Positions 1 through 5,986 of a stretch of DNA of 5,986 bases are shown piece by piece. Location of the stretch: NCBI GenBank assembly GCA_017546885.1, contig JAFYRQ010000034.1, positions 1 to 5,986 of the forward strand. Direction: 5' to 3'. The notes below the pieces were generated by a model. That model had not been told where the DNA came from, did not search any database, and worked only from the letters and a program-made list of their open reading frames with translations. Each line of letters opens with the position of its first letter. Position 1 is the stretch's first letter. The position numbers and the translations under genes are program-made. The DNA comes from Alphaproteobacteria bacterium (GTDB lineage: Bacteria; Pseudomonadota; Alphaproteobacteria; RF32; CAG-239).

Positions 1-916
1 CAAGAAAAACTTATTCTATGCAATCGTTGCGATTGCTATCCTTGTCGTTATCGCTGTTATTGCTCCTAAAAGTGGAGACAACAACATGTTTACTGCCGGT
101 GACGGTGGTTTGAACCTTAAAGAGTTGAACGAGAAGAGTAAGTCAGAGACTTCACTCAGCGGTTCGGTTTCTGCAAATGCCACTACCGAACAGCAGCTTT
201 TCCAACTTGCACTCGTTGGCTCACACACTCGCTATTATGACCGTTTCTATTTAGGCGGAAATATGGTGGGTTGTATCTCAACCGAGTTTGGCGTTTGTAC
301 TCCGGTACTTTATGCTAAAGCGGGCTATAACTTTGATAACCTTAACCTTGAGTACCGAATGGGTAATTTCAAGCGCTCAACCATAGTTACTCCTATGATT
401 GACCCACAGTACAGTAACTACTGTATTATTATGGGTGAAGGCGCAAGTGCTTCAAATGCCATGCAGTTGGGTTTGACTCATAAGTATTTTACTTTCGGTT
501 TCGGTCATCAGGGAGGTAGCAGTTTTTATCGTTTCAATGACGGTAACTGGTATGCTTATACTGAGGTGCCTGTATGCAAGTGGTTGCGTTTTACCGGTGG
601 TGCTGACTTCGGTCAGTCTGTTTCCGGTTTTGCTGCTGCTAAAGTTGTCGCAGGTAATAACCATATTACCGTAACCGGCAACAAGCTCGGAACTGAAAAC
701 AGTAACGTTATTCTGTCTTATGCTCGCAATAACATTGCGGTAGGTGACGGTATGTTGTCTGTTTCTGCTTCTGCTTGGGCTAAGCGTGCAGCTCAGGGTA
801 TTCACCTTGTGACCGGACTTACCAAGGGTAAGGCCACTCTTTTTGCTGAGGCCGGTTTGAAGTACAGTAATGTGCTTTCTCCTTATGCAGGATTGGGTGG
901 TAGTTTTATGTTTTAA
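1..916 (+). CDS. Unrecognised membrane-anchored or secreted protein, possible outer-membrane beta-barrel; 5' end outside window
   Basis: The frame is open from the first complete codon at position 2, giving 304 visible residues and a TAA stop at 914-916. Visible residues 1-22 read as a Lys-Lys-Asn start followed by a hydrophobic run (LFYAIVAIAILVVIAVIA, then Pro-Lys). This looks like a signal sequence or N-terminal anchor, so the true start should lie just upstream of the window. An ATG at 86 has a GGAGA 7 nt upstream and could be a start, but it would discard the export segment, so I prefer the longer form. The body is rich in Gly, Ser, Asn and aromatics, with alternating polar/apolar stretches. 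It ends in AGLGGSFMF, with a C-terminal Phe, as many outer-membrane beta-barrels do. Four Cys are visible in the body (in CISTEFGVC, YCII and PVCKW). The barrel reading is inference from composition; I recognise no family. The next gene follows after 6 nt. Confidence 0.72.
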   Translation, partial: KKNLFYAIVAIAILVVIAVIAPKSGDNNMFTAGDGGLNLKELNEKSKSETSLSGSVSANATTEQQLFQLALVGSHTRYYDRFYLGGNMVGCISTEFGVCTPVLYAKAGYNFDNLNLEYRMGNFKRSTIVTPMIDPQYSNYCIIMGEGASASNAMQLGLTHKYFTFGFGHQGGSSFYRFNDGNWYAYTEVPVCKWLRFTGGADFGQSVSGFAAAKVVAGNNHITVTGNKLGTENSNVILSYARNNIAVGDGMLSVSASAWAKRAAQGIHLVTGLTKGKATLFAEAGLKYSNVLSPYAGLGGSFMF

Positions 917-922
917 TTTTTT

Positions 923-1390
923 ATGACCATGATGATGATTGTTATCTCTGCTTTGGTCGGAGCGGTAATTTTATCTTACTGCCTGACCGGCAAAAAAACT
1001 AAAAAACCGGCGATTATAGCAGGTATCGTTTTTGCAGTGATAATGATCATTTTAGGTCATAATTCGCAAAATTACGATACACCGCTAATGTTGTCGCCAC
1101 AGACTGCAGAAGCATTTACCATAAAATTTGGTGAACCGACGATTCAAACTACTTTTGAAGAAATCGAAGCTCTTTTCTGCATAGTCGCATTTGCAATATT
1201 TATTGCCGGTGTAGCAATTTGCGAGAACCTTGAGGATAAGGAAAGCTTAATGCAAATTAAGCGAAAATGCCTTACACTCCTTGTTGTTGTGGTATGGTAC
1301 TCATTATCACTGCGACTTGGAATAGGCATAAAACTTATTCCTTTCATTAAACCGGAGGAACAACCAAAGCCTGCAAAGGCGGTTGCATAA
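923..1390 (+). CDS. Unrecognised small membrane protein with about four transmembrane segments
   Basis: This 155-residue protein has hydrophobic segments at about residues 5-22, 29-46, 81-100 and 116-130. Basic clusters GKKTKK (23-28) and KRK (113-115) flank them. By the positive-inside rule both clusters are cytoplasmic, which puts the N-terminus and the roughly 34-residue segment at 47-80 in the periplasm. The C-terminal tail is Pro/Lys/Ala-rich (KPEEQPKPAKAVA). The start is uncertain among ATG at 923, 929, 932 and 935, and none has a recognisable Shine-Dalgarno. Because 923 lies only 6 nt after the preceding stop, translation by coupling or reinitiation is plausible, and the two genes are likely one transcript. 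A hairpin terminator begins 7 nt after the stop. I do not recognise a family and infer no function beyond inner-membrane location. Confidence 0.72.
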   Translation: MTMMMIVISALVGAVILSYCLTGKKTKKPAIIAGIVFAVIMIILGHNSQNYDTPLMLSPQTAEAFTIKFGEPTIQTTFEEIEALFCIVAFAIFIAGVAICENLEDKESLMQIKRKCLTLLVVVVWYSLSLRLGIGIKLIPFIKPEEQPKPAKAVA

Positions 1391-1393
1391 TCT

Positions 1394-1425
1394 AAAAAAG
1401 GCGTCTCCAATGAGACGCCTTTGGT
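1394..1425. terminator. Bidirectional intrinsic terminator between convergent genes
   Basis: A perfect 11-bp stem pairs AAAGGCGTCTC (1397-1407) with GAGACGCCTTT (1412-1422) around a CAAT loop. On the + strand it is followed by GGTTTTTATTATT. On the - strand the A-run at 1394-1399 becomes a T-run of six. It sits 6 nt after the stop of the + strand membrane protein and 8 nt after the - strand stop of the RND pump, so it fits a terminator shared by both transcripts. Confidence 0.9.
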
Positions 1426-1430
1426 TTTTA

Positions 1431-4400
1431 TTATTCTTTGACTTTATGTTTTTTATCAAACATTTCTCCGATTATTGCAAAGAACATCGGTACAAACAAT
1501 GTTGCTACGAAAGTTGATAAAATCATACCGCCAATCATTCCGGTACCGATAGAGTGACGGCTTCCTGCACCGGCTCCGGTAGAAATTGCCAATGGCAATA
1601 CACCGAAAGTAAATGCCAAAGAAGTCATAACAATCGGACGGAAACGAAGTTTTGCAGCCTCAATAGCAGCATTTGCATAGCTCAGGCCTTCTTCAACTTT
1701 TACCACTGCAAATTCCACAATCAAAATTGCATTTTTAGCAGCCAAACCAATCAATGTTACCAAACCGACTTGGAAATACAAATCGTTTTGAATACCACGC
1801 AGATAAACCGCAATCAAAGCACCTAATACGGCGAACGGAACCGAAAGAATAACCACCATCGGTAAAGACCATTTTTCGTATTGAGCTGCCAAAATCAAGA
1901 ATATCATTATCAACCCGAAAGCAAATGTCTGTGTAGAAGCACCTCCGGCTAATTTTTCCTGATATGCGGAACCAATCCAAGACAAACTGTATTCGCTACC
2001 CAATACTTTTTCTGCCACTTCTTCCATTGCGGCAATAGCCTGACCGGAAGAATAGCCGTTAGCAGGGTCGCCCATAACCTTAGCTGCAGGGAAAATATTG
2101 AAACGGTTAACCAATTCCGGACCGGTTACTCTTTCAACATTGAGCAATGTAGACAACGGAACAAGTTTTCCGTCATTTGACTTAACATAAACATAGCGCA
2201 AATCATCAGGAGTACGACGGAATTTTGCCTCTGACTGAACACTAACACGGAAATTACGTCCCATATAAGTAAAGTCATTAACATACACGCTGCCGAATGT
2301 TGATTGCATAACCGTATAAACAGCATTAATCGATACATTCATAACTCTGGCTTTTTCACGGTCTAAATCAATACGATATTGTGGTGTACTGACCGAGAAT
2401 GTAGTTTTTACATTTGCTAATTCCGGTCTTTTTGATGCTTCTGCAATAAACTCTTGAGTTTTAGCCATTAACTCTTGCGATGTTTTTCCGGAACGGTTTT
2501 GAATATAGCCTTCAAAACCTCCGGTCATACTCATACCCGTAATCGGCGGCATTGAGAAAGCAGCGGCAACACCTTCGGGTTGACTCATCCCGATACCGCT
2601 AAACACTTTTGCCAAATGGTCTGCAGATTGAGTTAATAACTTTCTTTCTTCCCAATCCTTCAAGATAATAAAGCTAACGGCAGAATATGTATTTTGGCTT
2701 GCAGATAACATATTAAATCCGTTAATTGTCAACACATCAACAACATCAGGATTTTCCATAATTGCCTTACTGACCGTATCGGTAAGTTTTTCCGTACGAG
2801 GTAATGATGATGCTTCCGGCATATTATACGCCATCAAAAGGTTTCCTAAATCTTCGTTAGGAACCAAACCTCCCGGAACAATTTTAAACAGCATTGCGAT
2901 TGCTACACAAACACCGGCAAAACCTAACATTGTAATTTTGCGATAATTTAAGCAGAATTTTACACCGGTCAAATACCATTCGGTCAATTTATCAAAGAAA
3001 GCATTAAACCAACGGAAAAACCCTTTAGGTTCTTTATGTTCGTCTTTAATAATCAAAGCACAAAGTGATGGTGTCAAAGTTAAAGCCACAAGAGCTGAAA
3101 TCAGCACTGAAACGGCAATAGTTACCGAAAATTGTTTATACATTACACCGGTCATACCGCCTAAAAATGCAATCGGTAAGAACACAGCCGAAAGCACTAA
3201 AGCCACAGCCACTACCGGACCTGAAACTTCTTGCATCGCCTTTATTGCAGCCTCTTTCGGTGACAGTTTTTCATCGTGCATCAAACGTTCAACGTTTTCC
3301 AACACAATAATCGCATCGTCCACCACGATACCGATTGCCAAAATCAACCCGAACAAAGTAAGCAAGTTAATTGAAAAGCCTAACAAATACATTCCGGCAA
3401 AAGCACCGATAATAGAAACCGGAACCGCCAAAATCGGAATGATTGTGGCACGAATACTTTGCAAGAACAAATATACTACGATAATAACCAAAACAACCGC
3501 TTCAAAAAAGGTATGAATAACCTCATGAATAGATACGTTCACAAACAAAGTTGTATCATACGGAATTTCATAGGTAACGCCGTCAGGGAAGTTTTTAGAT
3601 AATTCTTGCATTTTGTTATTTACTAACTCTGCTGTTTCAAGAGCATTTGCTCCCGGTTGCAAATAGATAGCGAAAGCAACGGCTTCTTTGCCGTTAAAAG
3701 TTGAGGTAACACTATAATCTTGTGCCCCCAACTCTATACGAGCAACATCTTTAAGACGCAAAATTCCGCCTTTTTCATCTGTTCTGAGAATAATTTCTCC
3801 AAACTCTTTTTCATCAACCAAACGGCCTTTAGTGTTCACCGAATATGTGTACGGTTGATATTCGTCCATCGGTTCTTGTCCGAATTGACCGGCGGCAAAT
3901 TGAGAGTTTTGTTCTTGAACGGCTGCAATGACATCTTGCGGTGTCATATTATAATCTGCCAATTTATCAGGACTCAACCAAATGCGCATAGAATAGTCTT
4001 GCGATGCAAACAACGAAGCACTACCCACACCTTTAATACGTTTAATTTCATCCAACACGTTCAACAAAGCATAGTTTGCAACATATACTGAATCGTATTT
4101 TTCAGAAGTTGAACGCATTGCAATAACTTGAAGAATTGAGTTAGATTTTTGCTCAACGGTAACTCCCATTTTTGTAACTTCGCTCGGAAGTTTTGAAGTT
4201 GCAGCCTGAACTTTGTTATTAACATCAATGGTTGCCTGGTCGGGATCTGTACCGATTTCAAATACGGCACCGATTGTCAAATAACCGCTTGATGTAGCAT
4301 TAGAATACATATAAATCATATTCTTAACGCCGTTTAATTCTTGTTCAATCGGAGCAGCAACGGTATCGGCCAAAACTTCTGCCGTAGCCCCCGGATACAT

Positions 4401-4544
4401 TGCCGTAATTTGAATTTCGGTAGGAACAATATTAGGATATTGTTCAATCGGCAAGGCTTTCATAGAAACAAGACCGGCCAAAACGATAACCAAAGAAATT
4501 ACCGTAGAGAAAATCGGTCTTTCAATAAAAAACTTTGAAAACAT
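1431..4544 (-). CDS. acrB: RND multidrug efflux transporter, inner-membrane subunit (AcrB/MexB-like, HAE-1 family)
   Basis: This is a proton-driven inner-membrane pump that in the family works as a homotrimer, exporting drugs, detergents and similar compounds through a periplasmic adaptor and an outer-membrane channel. Its 1037 residues match the usual family length. It starts with the typical MFSKFFIERPIFSTVISL (TM1 about 11-30). Large periplasmic loops lie between TM1 and TM2 (about 31-339) and between TM7 and TM8 (about 558-872); TM2-TM6 fall at 340-497 and TM8-TM12 at 873-1026. The proton-relay residues of AcrB are all present: Asp409-Asp410 (in GIVVDDAIIVLEN), Lys937 (in GLAAKNAILIVEFA), Arg967 and Thr974 (in RFRPIVMTSLAF). 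So it should be functional. ATG 4544 is preceded by GAGGA with 6-nt spacing. The adaptor gene ends 15 nt upstream, indicating an operon. The symbol is by family resemblance; drug range and strict orthology to E. coli AcrB are not established. No frameshift or truncation is seen. Confidence 0.96.
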   Translation of the reverse strand: MFSKFFIERPIFSTVISLVIVLAGLVSMKALPIEQYPNIVPTEIQITAMYPGATAEVLADTVAAPIEQELNGVKNMIYMYSNATSSGYLTIGAVFEIGTDPDQATIDVNNKVQAATSKLPSEVTKMGVTVEQKSNSILQVIAMRSTSEKYDSVYVANYALLNVLDEIKRIKGVGSASLFASQDYSMRIWLSPDKLADYNMTPQDVIAAVQEQNSQFAAGQFGQEPMDEYQPYTYSVNTKGRLVDEKEFGEIILRTDEKGGILRLKDVARIELGAQDYSVTSTFNGKEAVAFAIYLQPGANALETAELVNNKMQELSKNFPDGVTYEIPYDTTLFVNVSIHEVIHTFFEAVVLVIIVVYLFLQSIRATIIPILAVPVSIIGAFAGMYLLGFSINLLTLFGLILAIGIVVDDAIIVLENVERLMHDEKLSPKEAAIKAMQEVSGPVVAVALVLSAVFLPIAFLGGMTGVMYKQFSVTIAVSVLISALVALTLTPSLCALIIKDEHKEPKGFFRWFNAFFDKLTEWYLTGVKFCLNYRKITMLGFAGVCVAIAMLFKIVPGGLVPNEDLGNLLMAYNMPEASSLPRTEKLTDTVSKAIMENPDVVDVLTINGFNMLSASQNTYSAVSFIILKDWEERKLLTQSADHLAKVFSGIGMSQPEGVAAAFSMPPITGMSMTGGFEGYIQNRSGKTSQELMAKTQEFIAEASKRPELANVKTTFSVSTPQYRIDLDREKARVMNVSINAVYTVMQSTFGSVYVNDFTYMGRNFRVSVQSEAKFRRTPDDLRYVYVKSNDGKLVPLSTLLNVERVTGPELVNRFNIFPAAKVMGDPANGYSSGQAIAAMEEVAEKVLGSEYSLSWIGSAYQEKLAGGASTQTFAFGLIMIFLILAAQYEKWSLPMVVILSVPFAVLGALIAVYLRGIQNDLYFQVGLVTLIGLAAKNAILIVEFAVVKVEEGLSYANAAIEAAKLRFRPIVMTSLAFTFGVLPLAISTGAGAGSRHSIGTGMIGGMILSTFVATLFVPMFFAIIGEMFDKKHKVKE

Positions 4545-4550
4545 ATTAAA

Positions 4551-4555
4551 TCCTC
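4551..4555 (-). promoter_or_regulatory. Shine-Dalgarno of the RND pump gene
   Basis: On the - strand the sequence GAGGA lies 6 nt before the ATG at 4544, in the 15-nt gap between the adaptor stop and the pump start. It fixes the pump start codon and shows the second cistron has its own ribosome site. Confidence 0.8.
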
Positions 4556-4559
4556 ACTA

Positions 4560-5678
4560 TTACTCGGCAACAACACTCATTCCCGGACGAAGCTTGAGTA
4601 ATCCGGAAACTATTACTTTATCGCCGGCTTTAAGACCTTCATCAATAATCCATTTTCCGTCAGGTGTTGTAAGCCCTGTTCTTACGGCAACGGATTCCAC
4701 CTTATTTTCGGCATTTACACGATATACATAAGAACCGTTTGCTTCTTGCATAACTGCTTCTTGCGGAAGTGTTAAAGCATCCAAACGGGTCAAACCTTCC
4801 ATAACCAAACGCAAAAATTGTCCCGGACGAACTCTTCCTTCTTCGTTAGGAAATACGGCACGAAGTTTGATTGTTCCGGTACTTTCGTCAACGGTAGGAT
4901 TAATAAAGTTAACGGTTCCGTTTTGGTTGTACATGGTATCGTCTCCAAATTTTACTTTAGCAACGATTTCTGATTTGTTTTCCGGATTTTTGATAAGACC
5001 TCTTTCCGTCATATCACGCAAAGACATGATTTCTTTTTCGGAAGCTGAGAAAATCACATAAATAGGATCTACCTGAACAATTTTGGTCAGCAACCCGGTT
5101 GTTGAAATCAAACTTCCTTCCGATTGAGCTTCCATGCTTGTGATACCGCTAATCGGAGCTTTAACCGTTGTATAGTCAAAATTAAGTTGAGCAGCTTCAA
5201 CAGCAGCTTCTGCCAACTCTTTAGAAGCAGCAAGAGAATCCATGGCAGCTCTTGCTTCATCTAACGCTTTATCGCTGGCAAAACCTTGTTTATGGAGTTC
5301 ATCTGTACGTTTCCATTGTGTTTCGGCATTTATAAATTGTGCCTTTGCTTGAGCTAATTGGGCTTTTGCCTGATCTAAAGCAACTTTATATTGATCCGGG
5401 TCAATCTCAAACAAAACACTGCCTTCTTCAACCTTAGAGCCTTCAACATAGTTGCGTTTTAACAAAATTCCGCTGACACGAGCACGAACTTCTGTTTCTT
5501 TTGAACCTTGAGCACGAGCGGAAAACTCAAAACTCAAAGGAATATTTTGCGGTGTTAATTCCAACACACTAACCTTTTGCGGTGCAGTTTGAGCAGCTTG
5601 ATTTGTGTTGTTATCTTTACAAGCACTGAAAGCCAAAATACATCCGGTTAATAAAAACAATTTACGACATAAATTCAT
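4560..5678 (-). CDS. acrA: RND efflux periplasmic adaptor subunit, lipoprotein (AcrA/MexA-like membrane fusion protein)
   Basis: This adaptor links the inner-membrane RND pump to an outer-membrane channel in the periplasm. Starting at ATG 5678 it has 372 residues, normal for the family. Residues 1-20 form a lipoprotein signal peptide (MNLCRKLFLLTGCILAFSAC), with Cys20 the likely lipidated residue; the earlier LTGC at 10-13 leaves too short a hydrophobic core. The two lipoyl half-motifs are at about 63-96 (RARVSGILLKRNYVEGSKV) and 170-203 (TVKAPISGIT). Between them is an alpha-helical hairpin (97-168) of Ala/Gln/Lys heptad-like sequence. Its tip carries Arg124, Leu128 and Ser135, the R-x3-L-x6-S spacing known for TolC docking. 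A beta-barrel domain (about 204-295) and a membrane-proximal domain (about 300-372, with LPQEAV and GLKAGDKVIVSGL) follow. The frame stays open to an ATG at 5798, but that start would bury the signal peptide, and GGAGA sits 6 nt before 5678. It is the first gene of the operon with the RND pump. Confidence 0.93.
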   Translation of the reverse strand: MNLCRKLFLLTGCILAFSACKDNNTNQAAQTAPQKVSVLELTPQNIPLSFEFSARAQGSKETEVRARVSGILLKRNYVEGSKVEEGSVLFEIDPDQYKVALDQAKAQLAQAKAQFINAETQWKRTDELHKQGFASDKALDEARAAMDSLAASKELAEAAVEAAQLNFDYTTVKAPISGITSMEAQSEGSLISTTGLLTKIVQVDPIYVIFSASEKEIMSLRDMTERGLIKNPENKSEIVAKVKFGDDTMYNQNGTVNFINPTVDESTGTIKLRAVFPNEEGRVRPGQFLRLVMEGLTRLDALTLPQEAVMQEANGSYVYRVNAENKVESVAVRTGLTTPDGKWIIDEGLKAGDKVIVSGLLKLRPGMSVVAE

Positions 5679-5684
5679 AGTCAT

Positions 5685-5689
5685 TCTCC
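5685..5689 (-). promoter_or_regulatory. Shine-Dalgarno deciding the adaptor start
   Basis: GGAGA on the - strand directly touches the ATG at 5684 but is 6 nt from the in-frame ATG at 5678. The spacing favours 5678 (protein beginning MNLCRK) over 5684 (MTMNLC), and both over the far upstream ATG at 5798. Confidence 0.7.
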
Positions 5690-5708
5690 ATAAAATTTCA
5701 CATCTTTG

Positions 5709-5742
5709 GTTATAAAATATATGAATATAAAGAAAATTGCAC
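5709..5742 (-). promoter_or_regulatory. Candidate promoter region of the efflux operon
   Basis: The stretch upstream of the adaptor gene is very AT-rich, as promoter leaders are. Several weak -10-like hexamers occur on the - strand: TATATT (5724-5729), TATTTT (5714-5719) and TATAAC (5709-5714). GTGCAA at 5737-5742 is a poor -35 match, 17 nt from TATTTT. No hexamer pair is convincing, so only the region is proposed. I saw no strong operator-like palindrome, and no repressor gene is adjacent in the window. Confidence 0.25.
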
Positions 5743-5810
5743 TTTTTTATGATTTTTATTAACAATAATGAGTATTTTTTAACTTTCGTAGCATCCATAC
5801 TATCCTCATC

Positions 5811-5908
5811 GTCATTGCGAAGCCCTTTAGGGCTGTGGCAATCCAGTTAAGAAAATAAGCCTTTCAATTCTGGATTGCTTCGCAAGGACTTCGTCCGCTC
5901 GCAATGAC
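5811..5908. repeat. Complex palindromic intergenic element (dispersed-repeat type)
   Basis: Two nested perfect inverted repeats define this roughly 98-bp unit. The outer arms are GTCATTGCGA (5811-5820) and TCGCAATGAC (5899-5908). The inner arms are GCAATCCAG (5838-5846) and CTGGATTGC (5870-5878), around a 23-nt centre. Between the arms on each side is a small hairpin: AGCCCT/AGGGCT (5821-5834) on the left and GGAC/GTCC (5886-5896) on the right. A folded strand would thus form a four-stem, cross-like shape. It has no convincing coding content. From general knowledge, sequences with these arms recur as dispersed palindromes in AT-rich Rickettsiales and some other bacteria. That it is repeated in this genome cannot be shown from one copy. 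It lies 132 bp upstream of the adaptor start codon. Confidence 0.7.
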
Positions 5909-5940
5909 AAAAGAGGTAAGTGAAAACTTACCTCTTTTGT
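5907..5940 (-). terminator. Perfect 15-bp hairpin with GAAA loop, probable terminator of the right-edge gene
   Basis: ACAAAAGAGGTAAGT (5907-5921) pairs without mismatch with ACTTACCTCTTTTGT (5926-5940) around GAAA (TTTC when read on the - strand). It begins 24 nt after the stop of the partial - strand gene at 5965. The T-rich part (CTCTTTTGT on the - strand) lies within the stem, and no long T-run follows it on that strand. On the + strand the stem runs into TTTATTAG. Termination is therefore likely but not textbook. Its edge overlaps the palindromic repeat by 2 nt. Confidence 0.6.
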
Positions 5941-5964
5941 TTATTAGTTACCCGCTATACTGAT

Positions 5965-5986
5965 TTACCAACTATAATTTACACCG
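5965..5986 (-). CDS. Probable 3' end of a gene continuing beyond the window, possible outer-membrane protein
   Basis: Reading the - strand from the right edge, one frame gives Gly-Val-Asn-Tyr-Ser-Trp and then TAA (5965-5967). The other two frames hit stops at once. A terminal pattern of alternating residues ending in an aromatic is typical of outer-membrane beta-barrels recognised by the BAM machinery. A strong hairpin follows the stop, as expected at a gene end. Only six codons are visible, so both the gene and the class are tentative. Confidence 0.4.

Noticed and set aside
452..805. Open frame of 117 codons on the - strand
   Set aside because: It lies wholly inside the first + strand gene, which has a coherent composition and export segment. 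The antisense product has no recognisable features.
1144..1410. Open frame of 88 codons on the - strand
   Set aside because: It overlaps the small membrane protein and its start lies inside the terminator hairpin, so it is a shadow.
2126..2338. Same-strand alternative frame of 70 codons inside the pump gene
   Set aside because: The pump frame is continuous and matches the family end to end, so this is not a frameshifted part or a nested gene.
3720..4091. Open frame of 123 codons on the + strand inside the pump gene
   Set aside because: It is antisense to a well-conserved part of the RND pump; its Cys/Phe/Ile/His-rich product looks non-genic.
5811..5940. tRNA-like or structured RNA gene suggested by the cloverleaf-like palindromes
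   Set aside because: There is no T-loop GTTCGA-type sequence, no CCA-type acceptor layout and no anticodon arm. The symmetry fits a palindromic repeat plus a terminator hairpin better.
5679..5964. Possible small gene in the intergenic region
   Set aside because: The stretch is filled by the AT-rich leader, the palindromic element and the hairpin. No frame with a plausible start, ribosome site and coding composition was found.

Overview
The window reads as part of a low-to-moderate GC (roughly 40%) Gram-negative bacterial chromosome. Gram-negative is supported by a tripartite RND efflux system and by ORF ends that look like outer-membrane beta-barrels. Clear Shine-Dalgarno sequences precede the two efflux genes, which argues against Bacteroidota. 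The dispersed-type palindrome near the right end (arms GTCATTGCGA / TCGCAATGAC and GCAATCCAG / CTGGATTGC) is of a kind I associate with AT-rich Alphaproteobacteria such as Rickettsiales and gut relatives. The taxonomic call is inference only.

Left part, + strand (1-1390): two genes I cannot assign to a family. The first is cut by the window edge. It has an N-terminal hydrophobic segment and a Gly/Ser/aromatic-rich body ending in Phe, like a beta-barrel. The second starts 6 nt after the first one's stop and encodes a small protein with about four membrane segments. They are probably cotranscribed, and the close spacing without a visible ribosome site suggests translational coupling.

Junction (1394-1425): a strong 11-bp GC-rich hairpin lies between convergent genes and has T-rich tracts on both strands. 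It serves as a shared bidirectional terminator.

Centre and right, - strand (5678 down to 1431): a two-gene RND multidrug-efflux operon. The first gene is an AcrA-type periplasmic adaptor lipoprotein, starting at 5678 rather than at the longer 5798 start. The inner-membrane proton/drug antiporter of the AcrB/HAE-1 family follows after 15 nt. Together they would form the inner-membrane and periplasmic parts of a tripartite pump. The outer-membrane channel (TolC type) is not encoded here, but the adaptor carries the R-x3-L-x6-S hairpin-tip motif used to dock onto TolC-like channels. A channel encoded elsewhere is therefore expected. No regulator gene is visible next to the operon.

Right end (about 5685-5986): an AT-rich leader/promoter region, then a roughly 98-bp complex palindromic repeat. 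A perfect 15-bp hairpin with a GAAA loop directly abuts the repeat. At the edge are the last codons of a probable - strand gene ending GVNYSW, resembling an outer-membrane protein C-terminus. I saw no tRNA, rRNA, CRISPR array or insertion sequence. The main content is an ordinary efflux operon; the less explained parts are the left gene pair and the palindromic intergenic structure.
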